A program made the position numbers and the translations under genes. A stretch of DNA of 64,000 nucleotides from Distichodus sexfasciatus (Eukaryota > Chordata > Actinopteri > Characiformes > Distichodontidae): positions 372,001 through 436,000 of the forward strand of contig JAVGVS010000306.1 of NCBI GenBank assembly GCA_032718565.1, read 5' to 3'. The notes beneath the pieces are model-generated. The model was not told where the DNA came from. It searched no databases and was given only the letters and a program-made list of their open reading frames with translations. Shown here piece after piece: positions 21,397 to 32,390 of the stretch. Each line of letters starts with the position of its first letter. Position 1 is the stretch's first letter.

Positions 21397-21773
21397 AACT
21401 TGCAAATATGGCAGCATGGTGGCGCAGTGGCTAGTGCTGCCGCCTCACAGCGAGAAGGTCCTGAGTTCGAGCCCCAGGTCGGCCATAGGCTCTTTCTGTG
21501 TGGAGTTTGCATGATCTCCCCGTGCTTGCGTGGGTTTCCTCCGGTTTCTTCCCACAGTCCAAAAGCATGCTATATAGGTGAATTGGTGACTCTAAATTGG
21601 CCCCGTAAGGTGTAAATGGCAGTGTGTTTCTGTGAGTGCACTGTGGTGTGTTGGCATCTGCCCAGGGTTGTATACTGCCTTGCGCCCGTGAGTTCCCGGG
21701 ATAGGGTCTGGTCCACCCGCGACCCCAGTTGGGGTTAAGCAGTTCGAATAATGAATGAATGAACTTGCAAATA
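21397..21773 (+). mobile_element. Full-length SINE-B with perfect 12 bp target duplication
   Basis: Element 21409-21761 (353 bp) lies between perfect copies of AACTTGCAAATA (21397-21408 and 21762-21773). The tRNA-like head has an A box (TGGCGCAGTGGCTAG) and a B box (GAGTTCGAGCC). The body carries TTTCTGTGTGGAGTTTGC and CCCACAGTCCAAAAGCATGC, and the tail is AATGAATG. It was inserted recently enough to keep an intact duplication. Confidence 0.95.
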
Positions 21774-22083
21774 AACATATAAATTATACTTTTTGCCCAC
21801 CACACCATGTGGCAACAGTACCTTGTGAAATGTCAATTATCCCAATGATATTTTCATTTCATTAACGATACATACAACTTTAGCAGTGAATAATAAAATG
21901 CCAATTGTGTGACGACATTCAACAAACAATTATCTGTTTTTGACAATTTCAAATTACAAAGAATGTTCAAAATCCTCTTTGTTTGCAAATAGTTTATTGT
22001 GCTGTCAATGAAGCTTTGCTCTGTACAATCTTTTAGCTAATTGTGAGATAGGTAAAATATTGTAGTTAACTATTTAAGGCATG
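21774..22083. other. Unique AT-rich DNA
   Basis: Nothing recognised. Confidence 0.4.
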
Positions 22084-22315
22084 GTGGAAGTGAAAGTGAG
22101 TGATTATTTGCCATTGTGAACACAGCACAACACAGCATGCAGTGCACCACAATGAAATTTGACCCATCCTTGTAGGAGCAGTGGGCAGCTAACATAGACA
22201 GTGCCCGGGGAGCAGTGCTTGGATGGTACCTTGCTCATGAGTACCTCAGTGGAGTACCTTTATTGGTCTGGGATTCGAATCAGTGACGAACACCCTAACC
22301 ATTACAGTAGAGTAT
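22084..22315 (-). mobile_element. SINE-A copy, near full length
   Basis: Reverse-strand tail GTGAAAGTGAGTGATTATTT, CAGTGCACCACAATG, GCTCATGAGTACCTCAGTGG and GGGATTCGAATC. The head is shortened. Confidence 0.88.
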
Positions 22316-22764
22316 AATAATCATTTTGATGTTGACTCTTCACACACCCTGACAATATATCTAACCTAAGTATGTGAAATATGTGGGACAGTTATCAGAG
22401 CGCTACAGCCAATAACAGCTCAGAAATAAAGCTGATGGACTTCACGTCACTTCAGCTCAAAGAGTGAAAAAAGAACATTTGGGAGAGCGTGGCTGCATCA
22501 CGGTGCAGTCAGGAAACTGAGCAAAATTTAATAGAGCCCTAGCAGTAGCACCCATGCCTCTGAAATATTTCATATCCTCAGCAGCACGAGCTCCTGAAGA
22601 AAGAGAAGGTTTGAAATGGTAAAAAAGAGAAATGGCAGATTCTCCCCGACTGCCAGGTAAGCAAAAAAGGGTTGATTCAGGAGCTAGCATATGTTATAAA
22701 TGTCAAACCACACGAGACAAGAGTGCTAAAAGATGGTCCCTATTGCTGCTCTGTTCATGTTACT
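22316..22764. other. Unique DNA, no gene seen
   Basis: No coding or repeat family is recognised. Confidence 0.4.
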
Positions 22765-23040
22765 AGGGGTGTAATGATACATCACAAAAAATCTATCAGA
22801 CATCACACATATTGAACACATATTTACACTGAACACTTTATATTTTTATTAAAAGCGATTGATGTTTTTCATTTACGTATCTGACTAACCTCAGGAATAA
22901 ACATGTCAAATGATATTTTAGTTGTTTTTTGTGATTTGATATCAAAGAAAATGTTGGTGGTAAATCAGCATGTTATTGTCTCATATTGATTTCAGTTGAA
23001 TCAAAATCGTATCGTAGCACACTTTGTGATAATTGGCAGA
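22765..23040. mobile_element. Degenerate hAT-like element
   Basis: Left end CTAGGGGTGTAATGATACAT; the interior ends near AAAATCGTATCGTAGCACAC. Only the left terminus is convincing. Confidence 0.4.
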
Positions 23041-23099
23041 CATCAAATTTCTGTCCATTTAATTGATATATATTATGATAATTATAATTCACAGCTTTA

Positions 23100-23745
23100 C
23101 ATACTACGGATGGCACCGATCTGATACATGGATCAGATATCGGTCCGATAATCGGTCTGACATTATCGGCAATAGTTGGATCAGGTATCGTTGGCACTGG
23201 GCCGATCTATGGAGCTGATCTGTAAATGTGTGCACGCTCAATTGGTTCTGCATGGGAAGTGTTACTGTGGCAAAACTGGTTTATTGTTCGACGTTTGTGC
23301 TAATTTGTGCATATTGGTAAGACAATGAGCAGAACGAGCAACACAACACACTACAACCCCAAAAGCAAATCACACTATTATACTGTTTAATTTCATTAAC
23401 AACACCAGCTCTCACTCACAATCTCCTAAATGTTTTAGTGCCACAGGATTAGGGACCGTCATAAAATTACAGAACTGTATTTAAACAAAAAAAATTTGAG
23501 ATGTTATTTTAATAATGAATAATTTAGCATATACATATGAGTGTGTAATTATTACATTGTTTTAATTGGGAAAACAGTATTTCAGTCAAGAATAATCTCT
23601 GTCATGTACACAGACATTTTTTAAAGCATTACTTTCTTTTTTCTGTTTAAAAAAGACTCAGAGACTGTATCAGATTTGTATCGTGTCGGCAGATATCTAA
23701 ATTTACAATATCGGTTTCATATTGTACAAAAAAAGTGGTAAAAGT
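23100..23745. mobile_element. Degenerate hAT-like element of the GGATGCACCGATC type
   Basis: Begins ACGGATGGCACCGATCTGAT, followed by repeated ATCGG/CCGAT motifs (GATCAGATATCGGTCCGATA). The far side has GTATCGTGTCGGCAGATATC at about 23678. A related right end lies at 62910-63015. Confidence 0.5.
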
Positions 23746-23964
23746 GTCTGACCTGTAATTGGCAGTCTCAAGGTTGTGTATTTTCAATGGTACATTGATT
23801 CCACCACGTTTACAATTGTGTAGCGTGAAGAGGGCAAAACCTCAACTACTCTCATGATGGTAAAGTATGGCAACAAGCCACAAATGTTTCACATCTTGGT
23901 TGGTGTGTCCCTAACAACTCACTTAATGGTAGAACTGGTCAACAACACTCAGGATCACCTTAAA

Positions 23965-24250
23965 CTCCCTTTAGGCCTTTTGGATGAGAGGTAAAGCATG
24001 TCCAAGGACCTAAAAGAAGTCCAGCTGCCTTCAACTCAAGCACTCAGCAAAACCATGTCCTGGATAACTGAGATCCTACACAGACGATCTCTACGCAGGA
24101 CCACCTCCAAGGTGAGAACTCCTACAGGGGTTAAAAATGTTGGCCTCACCATCACTGTTTTAGAAATAAAACACATTTTGGAGAAGATGTGAGGCATCTT
24201 CAAGAACCTAAAAGAAGTTCAGTAGTCTTCAATTCAAGAACTCTATCTAG
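23965..24250 (+). repeat. Dispersed repeat, possibly the 3' part of a Penelope-like element
   Basis: The unit TGGATGAGAGGTAAAGCATG..CCTAAAAGAAGTCCAGCTGC..TTCAACTCAAGCACTC is followed by a second partial unit at 24190-24245. A related GAACC..GTCCAGTTGCC stretch lies at 42930-43020. Similar sequence is common in fish. The Penelope-like link comes from memory and is weak. Confidence 0.4.
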
Positions 24251-24265
24251 AGCTGAGGTTGGTAG

Positions 24266-24617
24266 TGGAGGAAGTGACACAGCACAGCACACAATGCACC
24301 ACAACCAAATGTGACCTCTGCATTTGACCCAGTGGTCAACTTTTTGGGGGGAGCAGTGCTTGGGGTTGGGACCCTGCTCATTCAATTCAATTCAATTCAA
24401 ATTTATTTATATAGCGCTCTTAACAACAGTCATTGTCACAAAGCACTTTACATATAACCAGCCTAAACCCCCCAACAAGCAAGCCTGAGGCGACAGTGGC
24501 AAGGCATGGCAGGCATGGCATGAGTACCTCAGTGGTACCTTTACCAGTGTGGGATTCAAACCAGTGACTTTCTGATCATGTGGCGAACTCCCTAACCATT
24601 ACACTACCAGCTGCCCC
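24266..24617 (-). mobile_element. SINE-A copy interrupted by a LINE 3' end
   Basis: Left part 24266-24379 (GCACCACAACCAAATGTGAC..TGCTCAT) and right part 24520-24617 (CATGAGTACCTCAGTGGTAC..CTACCAGCTGCCCC) make one copy broken at GCTCAT/GAG. The insert is the LINE tail at 24380-24522. Confidence 0.85.
24380..24522 (-). mobile_element. LINE 3' end with (TTGAA)n tail, inserted in SINE-A
   Basis: On the complementary strand: GCCACTGTCGCCTCAGGCTT, TGCTTGTTGGGGGGTTTAGG, GTGCTTTGTGACAATGACTG, GCGCTATATAAATAAA, then repeated TTGAA. The same 3' end recurs at 47635-47795. Being 5'-truncated with a simple-repeat tail fits retrotransposition into the SINE. Confidence 0.75.
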
Positions 24618-26099
24618 AATTAATTGGAGATTTAACTGGAAATCGGCATTCCACTTTTGGAGCTTAATACTGCACTTCTAGACATTTACTCAAGTGCTAA
24701 ATCTATTAAACAGAGTAAATAAATTCTTCCAGCTGACGTTAGCATAGTAAAGTCTCACAGATCTTTGAGACGACGTTCCTCCACACCCTTCCCAGCGCAG
24801 GCCGTGCTGCCGTTTCCGGCGCGAGACGAGGTGAGGTCGGCACGCTCGTCGACTCCGGCTCCGGCTCCGCTCAGTTCTCGCTCAGCTCTTCTCAGAGGCG
24901 TGAACTCCCTCAACCCTGCTTCAGCAGAAATTTCATCACCCAGCCATGCGTGCCAACCTTCCGCCGCCACATCAAACCCTTACCATGAGATCGCTTTTTA
25001 AACGTCAGCGTTTAACACATTCTCCTCACACCACATCACCGCAAACCCTTCGGCTCGCCGCTGATGAAAGACGGCACAACCGCCTTGACTTTTCATTTTG
25101 GATTTTATTAAACCATTTTAAATAAAAATATAATAAAAACAAAGCTTTTATGGCACCCGCAGAGGATTATTTTTCTTCCTTTTTGGTAATTCGTGATATT
25201 CTCTACTATCATATTTGACACAGGAATTATGAATGCGGCATGAATACATAGCGGGACTGTGCCAAGCGAGTGTGACATCCTTGTCTCTCCTGATTTTTTT
25301 CACCCATTCTTTTCCCAAAAAACGAGAGCCGGTGATACCCAGACTCCGTGTCTATGCCCCGGCTTAACGGGCTGCTCTGTGTCATCGCCTCTTACCATTT
25401 TAAACCTTATTTGGTTTGCAAAAGTGAGACTAAGCCCTTCAGTGGCCCTTTCCCCGACCCTTTGCGTGGCACGAGGCGGAGATAAGGCGAGCGGAATAAC
25501 TTTTGGGACGGTGCAGCTTTCGCTCGTTCCCGGGTCACGGACAGGGATTCTCAAGGACATTGGGTGTCTCGGGGAGAGTCTTTAGAGCTTCAAAGGGAAG
25601 TGGCCGAGGCCACGGAGCGACCAGGCGCCCCTGGGAAAGGGAGGGAGGGAGGGATGGAGGGGGCACAAGGCGGGTGATGGTCTGCACCCCCACCATCCTC
25701 AATCTGGATCTCCCGGGTCCAGTGGAAAGGAAAGGAATAGAGTCTGGAGTTCTGAAAGTAAACTCAAACCCGTCATCCAACCCTCAGGGAAGGGAAACGC
25801 CTTTGAGTTGGCACGGTCAAGGGCATGAACATAGGAATGAGTTTCATTTGTGGTAGAAGTATTGTGATTGCTGTGCAATCACCTTGTTCTCTTCATGACT
25901 TCTTCTTCTTTTCTTAGTGTGTAGGCCTTATCGTTTTGGCTCTTTTTTTGGGGGGGATAATCCAATTCCATACCTCTTTTCCCCTCCTTTCCTCCCCAGA
26001 GAAGGTCACAAAATGTGGTCTGTCCTGTAGAATTTTAATGGGAAATTTTTTTCCCATTTTCACATCCTTCTGAATCAACAAAACCCAGCAAAAAGCCAA
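24618..26099. other. CpG-rich unique region, no recognised gene
   Basis: 24760-25080 and 25320-25860 are GC- and CpG-rich (CGGCGCGAGACGAGGTGAGG, GAGGCGGAGATAAGGCGAGC) with overlapping open frames on both strands that match no domain I know. An AT-rich stretch (25095-25260) separates them. They look like regulatory islands, although an unrecognised exon cannot be excluded. Confidence 0.35.
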
Positions 26100-26640
26100 A
26101 CCAAGTCATAAGCAACAATATATCAAAACTGAGACAAGACTAAGGCTTTGATAAACCGAGACCAAGTTAAGATTAAGACCAGAATGTATCAAGACCAAGA
26201 CAAGACTTAAAAGGGCCAAGACAAAGTCAAGACCAAGACCAGAATGTGTCAAGACTGAGACAAGACCAGGACTTTGATAAGCTGAGACCAAGTTAAGACC
26301 AGGACCAGAATGTATCAAGACTGAGACTAGGCCAAGACATTGATAGGCTGATACTAAGTCAAGACCAAGACCAGCATGTATCAAGACTGAGACAAAACTT
26401 TAAAACGGACTGAGACCAAGTCAAGACTTTAGTAGGCGAAGACCAAGTCAAGATCAAGACCAGAGTGTTTCAATACTGATAAAGACTTTAAAGGGCTGAT
26501 ACCAAGTCAAGACCAAGACTAGAATTATTAATTATTGATATTATATATGATTAATTATTAAGACTGAGACAAGACCAGGATTTTGATAAGCTGAGACCAA
26601 GTTAAGACCATGACCAGAGTGTTTCAAGACTCAAAGAAAA
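26100..26640. repeat. Minisatellite of about 60-65 bp built from hAT-3 internal sequence
   Basis: Units contain GAGACCAAGTCAAGACCAAG, ACCAGAATGTATCAAGAC and ACTTTGATAAGCTGAG in order, about eight imperfect copies. The same words occur once or twice in the hAT-3 element at 53400-53480. The reverse-strand frame of Gly-Leu-Val repeats is a by-product. Confidence 0.8.
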
Positions 26641-27405
26641 ATAAAACAATTTTACCAGCAATTTCCCACCTAAACTTGATCGTTTTTGAAGCATAAAATC
26701 AATTTGTATTTTATTTTCTTGTGTTAGCCACTGTCCCACTCTTTATTTGCCGAATTATTATTAGACAATATTCTCAAATGTGTTTAATAATCCAAAACAA
26801 AATAAAACCCAAACTACATTTGTTGTTCCTTTGTCCTTGACATTCAGTGAGAGAAGCACTAAGACTGCGCTGTGTGTACAGTTTCTCATTAAGCAGTGTG
26901 TGTACAGTGCTTGAGTATAGTGTGAGGTGTGTGAGTGGCTGAGTAAATATGTTGATCTCCATTTAAACAGCACAACATCGATCGTCTTTATGGCTGCGAT
27001 GAGCCGCTCTCTCAGTGGGACTGGATTAGTGAAGCTCGCTGCTCGGTCCAGTCTGACCTACTGTACCTTATTTACGCAGAGACAACAGTAAGAACCAATG
27101 GTGTAGTTGCCCGAGGGCCCCACACTATGTTAACCCGTCCCTGATGGCTGGTACACATATGCGATGAGGCCCACGGGCACCCGAATCACGTCAGATTTGG
27201 TGCCTTTGTGAAGAATGGTGATAATTAGCAGATGATCAAGTAAAGAACATTTACAAAGTAATGCTGCTGTACAGGCTGGTTGTGCTTTGGAGAAAAGTTC
27301 ATTACCAGTTTGTGAACTTTATCTTGACCTAAACTTCCATTTGGACACATTTTAAAACCTCACATTTTCTCCTCACCCAGTCTGCTTTATATAAAGTGAA
27401 TTAAA
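26641..27405. other. Unique DNA, no gene seen
   Basis: No repeat family or plausible exon is recognised. Confidence 0.4.
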
Positions 27406-27545
27406 GTGAGTGATTATTTGTCATTGTGAACACAGCACACCACAGGACATAGTGCACCACAATGAAATGTGACCAATCCGTGAAGGAGCAGTGGGCAGCG
27501 GAATTGCAGCTTTCGGGGAAGCAGTGCTTGGGGGACTTGAAACTG
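27406..27545 (-). mobile_element. SINE-A 3' part
   Basis: AAAGTGAGTGATTATTTGTC, GTGCACCACAATGAAATGTG and GAAGGAGCAGTGGGCAGC. The head half is missing; the copy runs into the hAT-5 end. Confidence 0.8.
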
Positions 27546-27549
27546 CAAC

Positions 27550-27628
27550 CAGTATTGCAATGATTTATTTTGAAATAACTGTAATTAGTAATCTATAATA
27601 TATTACATTTTGGAAGTAACCAACACTG
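27550..27628 (-). mobile_element. Terminal fragment of a CAGTGTTG hAT-like family
   Basis: Reverse complement starts CAGTGTTGGTTACTTCC and continues AATGTAATATATTATAGATT. It resembles 57130-57200, the far side of the element starting CAGTGTTGAGAAAAACG at 56839. Confidence 0.55.
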
Positions 27629-27670
27629 AATATAATTATGTATGAGTTTTGAAATGCATTAATGTGAATA

Positions 27671-28363
27671 TAAGGACCTGTGTCCACCAAATGCATTTTT
27701 TGCACTGGCAGCGCCTATTTTTAATACAAATCCTATGAGCTTCAGCGTTCAGAGAGTTAAACACCTTCTTTTTCACCACAGTGCTCAGTACGCTTCAAGT
27801 TGACATCCGTTCAGCACTGGGGTTGTCAATGTTACTTCTGCTAGCCAATCAAAATCAAGCAAGGGGCTGGACATACATAGTCAAGAACTCACTACAAATG
27901 GCGGCGTACCTGGAGCAGCTGGAGAAGCTTAATTTGGCTTTATTTACACAGTTCAAACAATGATGTGATCAAACCCCTGATCGGTGCTACTTTCCCAGCA
28001 CGGTTTATCTCATGAACCCAATCTCTACGTCTCAAAGACATGTGAGTATCTAGTTCGCAGGTTCGAATCCGGTAAAGACCAGTAAAGGTACCACTGGGGT
28101 ACTCATGAGCAAGCCACCGTCCCCAAGCACTGCTCTCCAGGTGCTGCCCTTGTTAGCTGCCCACTGCTCCTTCACGGATGGGTCAAAGGCAGAGGTCACA
28201 TTTCGTAGCGGTGGACTGTGTGCTGTGCTGTGCTGTGGTGTGTTCACAATGACAAATAATCACTCACCTTCACTTAAAAACAAGCGCTGAGAAAGTGCTC
28301 AGGAAGTGAGGTTTTGACCGCTTTCCGCACAGAAAAAATGTGTTTTGTGGACACAGGCCCTAA
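27671..28363. mobile_element. PIF/Harbinger-like element with TAA target duplication
   Basis: Left end GGACCTGTGTCCACCAAATG (27674) and right end, read inverted, GGGCCTGTGTCCACAAAACA (28360). TAA flanks both sides (27671-27673, 28361-28363). A 3 bp TAA duplication and G-rich termini fit PIF/Harbinger. A SINE-A sits inside, so the element proper is about 460 bp and non-coding. Confidence 0.72.
28047..28276 (+). mobile_element. SINE-A copy nested in the Harbinger-like element
   Basis: B box AGGTTCGAATCC, then GTACCACTGGGGTACTCATG, GTTAGCTGCCCACTGCTCCT and tail CAATGACAAATAATCACTCA. The 5' 50 bp or so are missing. Confidence 0.9.
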
Positions 28364-29384
28364 ATCAGTCAACAAACAGCTCTATCATGTTCAACTGAGT
28401 TTAATTTCACTGAAAAGAATGTCCAAAAGAGGGAAAAACTTACATAATGTTTTTGTTTTTTAAAAGAAAGTCAAACTGAACATCACATAAATTATGAAAA
28501 GAATGCAAAAGAAATCATCACTAACAGCAACTTCCTTTCCTGGCCTTGCAGCATGATTGACCTGTTTCCATCCTGTTTGTGCTCTTACTTATTCATACCT
28601 CTTTCTTTCTCTCTTTCTCTCCGACGGAAGCGCCTCTTGGACACCAAATGGCGATATGCAAAAAAAGTAATCCGTAGGTAACTTCAGGCTGCTTGTGTGT
28701 GAATGTGAGTGTGAACATGTGTGTGTGTGTGTGTGAGACTGTGTGTGTGTGTAAGAGGCAGCGGTGTGGAGAGGCCAGCCTCATTCCAGCACCCCATTTT
28801 GGCCCATTACATTGTGTATAGGAGCGCTTTTCTCCCTCTCTGCATCGTAATTATTTTCCAGCCTAAAGGCTGCTGCGGGCAACGGCAGCCCGGCGCGTTT
28901 GGGACCACTGCATTAGGTGTACGTTGCATTATTTATTTGCGTGCGCCTGTGGACGGACGGATACCCCGCGTCCACTGAGACCACAGGTACACTCAATGTC
29001 ACCTTATGCCTTATGTGTGTATGTTACTGTGCTGTTCTGTTTGGCTGTATTTGTGTGTGGTGGGGAGGGGGAATGTGTTGGAGGGGGGTAGCAGCAGGGC
29101 GAGATGCCAGACCAAACACCTGAGGGCGAGTGTGTAAACAGATGCTATTGTAGCTCTTTACCTGGGACACTAATCTGAGCTTGGCTTTACAGGGATCAGT
29201 GTAAGGCTTTGAGATTGAAACCCAGATTGCAGCCCCGAGTTGAAGGTCAGCTTTGACACAAAATAGTCTAAGAAGACACTTTTCCACTCAGAAGTCCACG
29301 GTTTGCCCTAAACAGAGTAATATTCATTAGTTTTTACTAAAATTAAGAAAATGAATCCAAAAAGCAAAACCCATAAAAACATGT
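28364..29384. other. Unique DNA with a GC-rich island
   Basis: (GT)n at 28713-28750. 28760-28990 is GC-rich (AAAGGCTGCTGCGGGCAACG), and a G-rich stretch with three runs of four or more G is at 29060-29092. No exon is recognised. Confidence 0.35.
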
Positions 29385-29465
29385 TTTCTGCCCAGGGTAG
29401 TTCTCCAGATAGGCTCTGGCCCCGCAACTCCAAAGGGGATTAGGCAGTTCAGATAATGAATGAGT
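29385..29465 (+). mobile_element. SINE-B 3' fragment
   Basis: CTGCCCAGGGTAGTTCTCC, ATAGGCTCTGGCCC, GGGGATTAGGCAGTTCAGAT and AATGAATGAGTGAATG match the SINE-B tail. Confidence 0.65.
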
Positions 29466-31634
29466 GAATGGTTAAGGGGTTCGCTCAAGAGCCCAGTGGT
29501 GGTTCCTTGGATTCGGATCCCAATTTTCCTGATCACCAGTCACTCAAACCACTGCACCACCTCTGAAATGGTTTGAGATTCAGTTCTGACGTAGATAAAA
29601 CTTGATTTGAAACTCGAAAGTCACACGTTTTCTTTTTACGTTTACAGCAATTAGCATTTACTCTTATCCAAAGCAACTTGCCTGTTCTTCTTTACAGGAA
29701 CGGTCGGTTTCTGGGATTCGAACCCTGAGTCTTCTGAGTTTCAGTCTTTTATAACACTGTAGTTAATGGACTGCTTACCAAAAATGACACATCAACATAA
29801 GACGTTATGTCTCCCACCTCACAATGCGTTGGATCTTCACACCGATAATTATCTGCACCAAGGAGATCTTGGCAATGCTTTAAGACTCTCTCTTTTTTCA
29901 CAAGCAGGTCGCAATCATTCATCGTCCACCAGAGATCGATTAGTGAATTTCCACCTTCTTTAACAAACCACACCAAGGAATTTGACGCTCTTCCAACTCC
30001 CAATTCAGTTGCGCCCAAGCAATGGTGTGAAAGCGCCGACAGGGTAAACAATACCAGGAACTCTAAGAAAAACCAGCTCTCTTTCCGGGTGAAGCTGTGG
30101 TGAGAAAAGGAGTAAGGAGAGGAGGCTGTTTATTTTGGGATCTGTCACGGTTTGTGTCGGAGGTCCATAGTAACAACGTGACATATGTACAGTGTAGTAT
30201 AGAGCCAGAGTTTGACACCAGACATACGGCCTACGTGCAGTGTGTCAAGGGCCAGGTATGTAATGCCATGATGCGATGCTGGCCGTGGCATGACAGCGGA
30301 AAGCAGTTTAGGTGTGTGTGTGTGTTAGTAAAGGCTGATCAGGCAGCAAGGGTCAGTGATCCCCTGTATTCTCCTGGGGGAAAATGTGGATTTGGGAAGA
30401 CTGGACCCCCCCAAACCTCCTCCCTCACACCAAGCTGTCAGATCAGAGTCCGGCTAAGACCCCAAACGACAAGCTCACCACTGTCCCTGTCAGCACGACT
30501 TGCCATCCTTCCTCACACACAACACACAAAAACACACACACCCACGAGATGACATCAACAAAATCAGCCGTAGTTCCGGACGGTTCGCTTGCTCAGGGAC
30601 GACTCGATGGCCTTCTGACATGACAGCTTGAACGTGAGAGCCAGGCCTTATTGTTCCTCCTCACCAGGCCCCTGCTTTCTTCCCCCATCCTCACTCGTTC
30701 CTTTTCCTCCTCCTCCTCCTCCTCTTTCTGTGGACTGTCCTTTCGCGAATAGCTCAGGGAGTCCACGTTTCGGCCAATCAAAAATCAGGGATGTAGTTCC
30801 AAGATAGTTGCATCCCTTCATCAAATTCCATGGGCTCTGGGACTCGTGGGACTCGTACTTGCTCATTAGACATGAGCAACCTGAAACGAATTAGCATGCA
30901 CGCTCCATTTTTGTTGAATGAGAATTCCAGGTCTTTTTTGCCGCTGGTCCAGGTTTTGTTCCTCGGCCATGACTATAATCCTTGAAACATTATTTACCTG
31001 CTTCCATCAAACCTCTGTCTTTCTTCTTTAAAGTAATTTAATTGTGTATGTCATGCAGTGACAATAGAGGGATCAAAAATTACAGACAGGCCAATCGTTA
31101 CCGGCCGGTTGACGAATGTGACAGCCAGGCCCACTCTCTTCCCTCCAGCCACACTCGTTCTTTCTCCTCTTCCTCATCCTTTCCCCCCTCTTTCTAGCCC
31201 CCGTGGGAGGTGGGGCAGTCTAGTCTCTTTCTTTCTCGTCCTGGAACGGCTTCAGTGGACCACAGAGGGGAAAGTGAGTGGGAAAGAAAGAGAGGCAGTG
31301 TGTGAAAGAGAGGAGTGGAGGCGGAGGAAGAGGAAGAAGTGCATATCGGTGCCGGAGTCCGTGCCCTAATAGGAGCTGACGTTGTTGAAGCCACTCGGAC
31401 GGACGGAGAGAAGGGGCAGCATATTGCGGCCGGCAGCCTCCAATTATTTTTCTGGCTCATAAGTGCAGCTTGTTTAACGGGGCGCTGCATGGCTGACAGG
31501 AGCCTGATCTGGCAGCAGGCTGTCACACCGCCACGGCCACGAGTCGTCCCCGGGGCAAACGCAGCCAACTCCACTCAGCTCGACACACACTCACACAAAC
31601 TCACAAACACATCCGCAAAAAATCCTGGCAACTG
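29466..31634. other. Unique region with several CpG-rich islands, no recognised gene
   Basis: 30097-30600 and 31060-31640 have longer open frames with mixed composition but no domain I recognise. TCCTCC repeats lie at 30706-30725. 31320-31450 is GC-rich (GGAGTCCGTGCCCTAATAGG). Regulatory islands seem likelier than exons. Confidence 0.35.
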
Positions 31635-32390
31635 GCAGCTTTGTGTATAGTTTTAAAGGCCTCTTACAATAAGGCGCATAGAGCAGCATCAACAATGAGC
31701 TTTGTATATAGGGTTAAAAGTGTCCTAATATGAGATGCATAGAGCAGCATCAACTATGAGCTTGCACATATGTTTAAAGGCATCTTAAAATGGTTTGCAG
31801 CACCAATGTTGAGCTTTGTATATGTGAGTTTAACGGCGTTGTAAGATAATATGCATAGAGCAGCATCACTTATGGTTTTAAAGGAATCTTAAAACAAAGT
31901 GCATAGAGCAGCATTAACTGTGAGCTTTCAATATAGCTTTAAAGACATTTAAATTATGGTGCCTAAAGCAGCATCAACTATGAGCTTTGTATATGGTTTT
32001 GAAGGCATCTGGAAGTAATGTATATAAAGCAGCATCAACTATGAGCTTTGTATATAGGTTAAAAAGTGTCTTAAACTGAGGTGCATAGAGCAGCATCACC
32101 TATGAACTTTGTATATAGGTTTAAAAGAGCCTGCAGTAATATGCACAGAGCAGCATCAACTGTGAGCTTTGTATATGGGTTTAAGGGCATCTTTAAATAA
32201 GGTGTATACAGCAGCGTCAACTACTGTATGTGCTTTTACATGGTTTTAATGGAATCTTTAAGTATTGCATATAGAGCAGCATCAGCTGTGAGCTTTGTGT
32301 TTAGGTTAAAAAGCATCTTTAAATGAGGTGCATAGAGCAGCATCAGCTGTGAGCTTTGCATATAGGTTTAAAAGCATCGTAAATTAAGAT
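31635..32390. repeat. 62 bp minisatellite, about 12 units
   Basis: Each unit carries GCATAGAGCAGCATCAACTA, TGAGCTTTGTATATAGGTTT and AAAAGCATCTTAAA in order. Units differ by 10-25 percent and vary slightly in length, so the array is old. Confidence 0.93.

Noticed and set aside
21431..21808. 125-residue minus-strand frame
   Set aside because: Lies almost wholly in SINE-B; the same frame appears in the second SINE-B copy at 51369-51689.
26106..26384. Gly-Leu-Val repeat protein on the minus strand
   Set aside because: The periodicity is that of the DNA minisatellite; unit length and frame vary outside this stretch.
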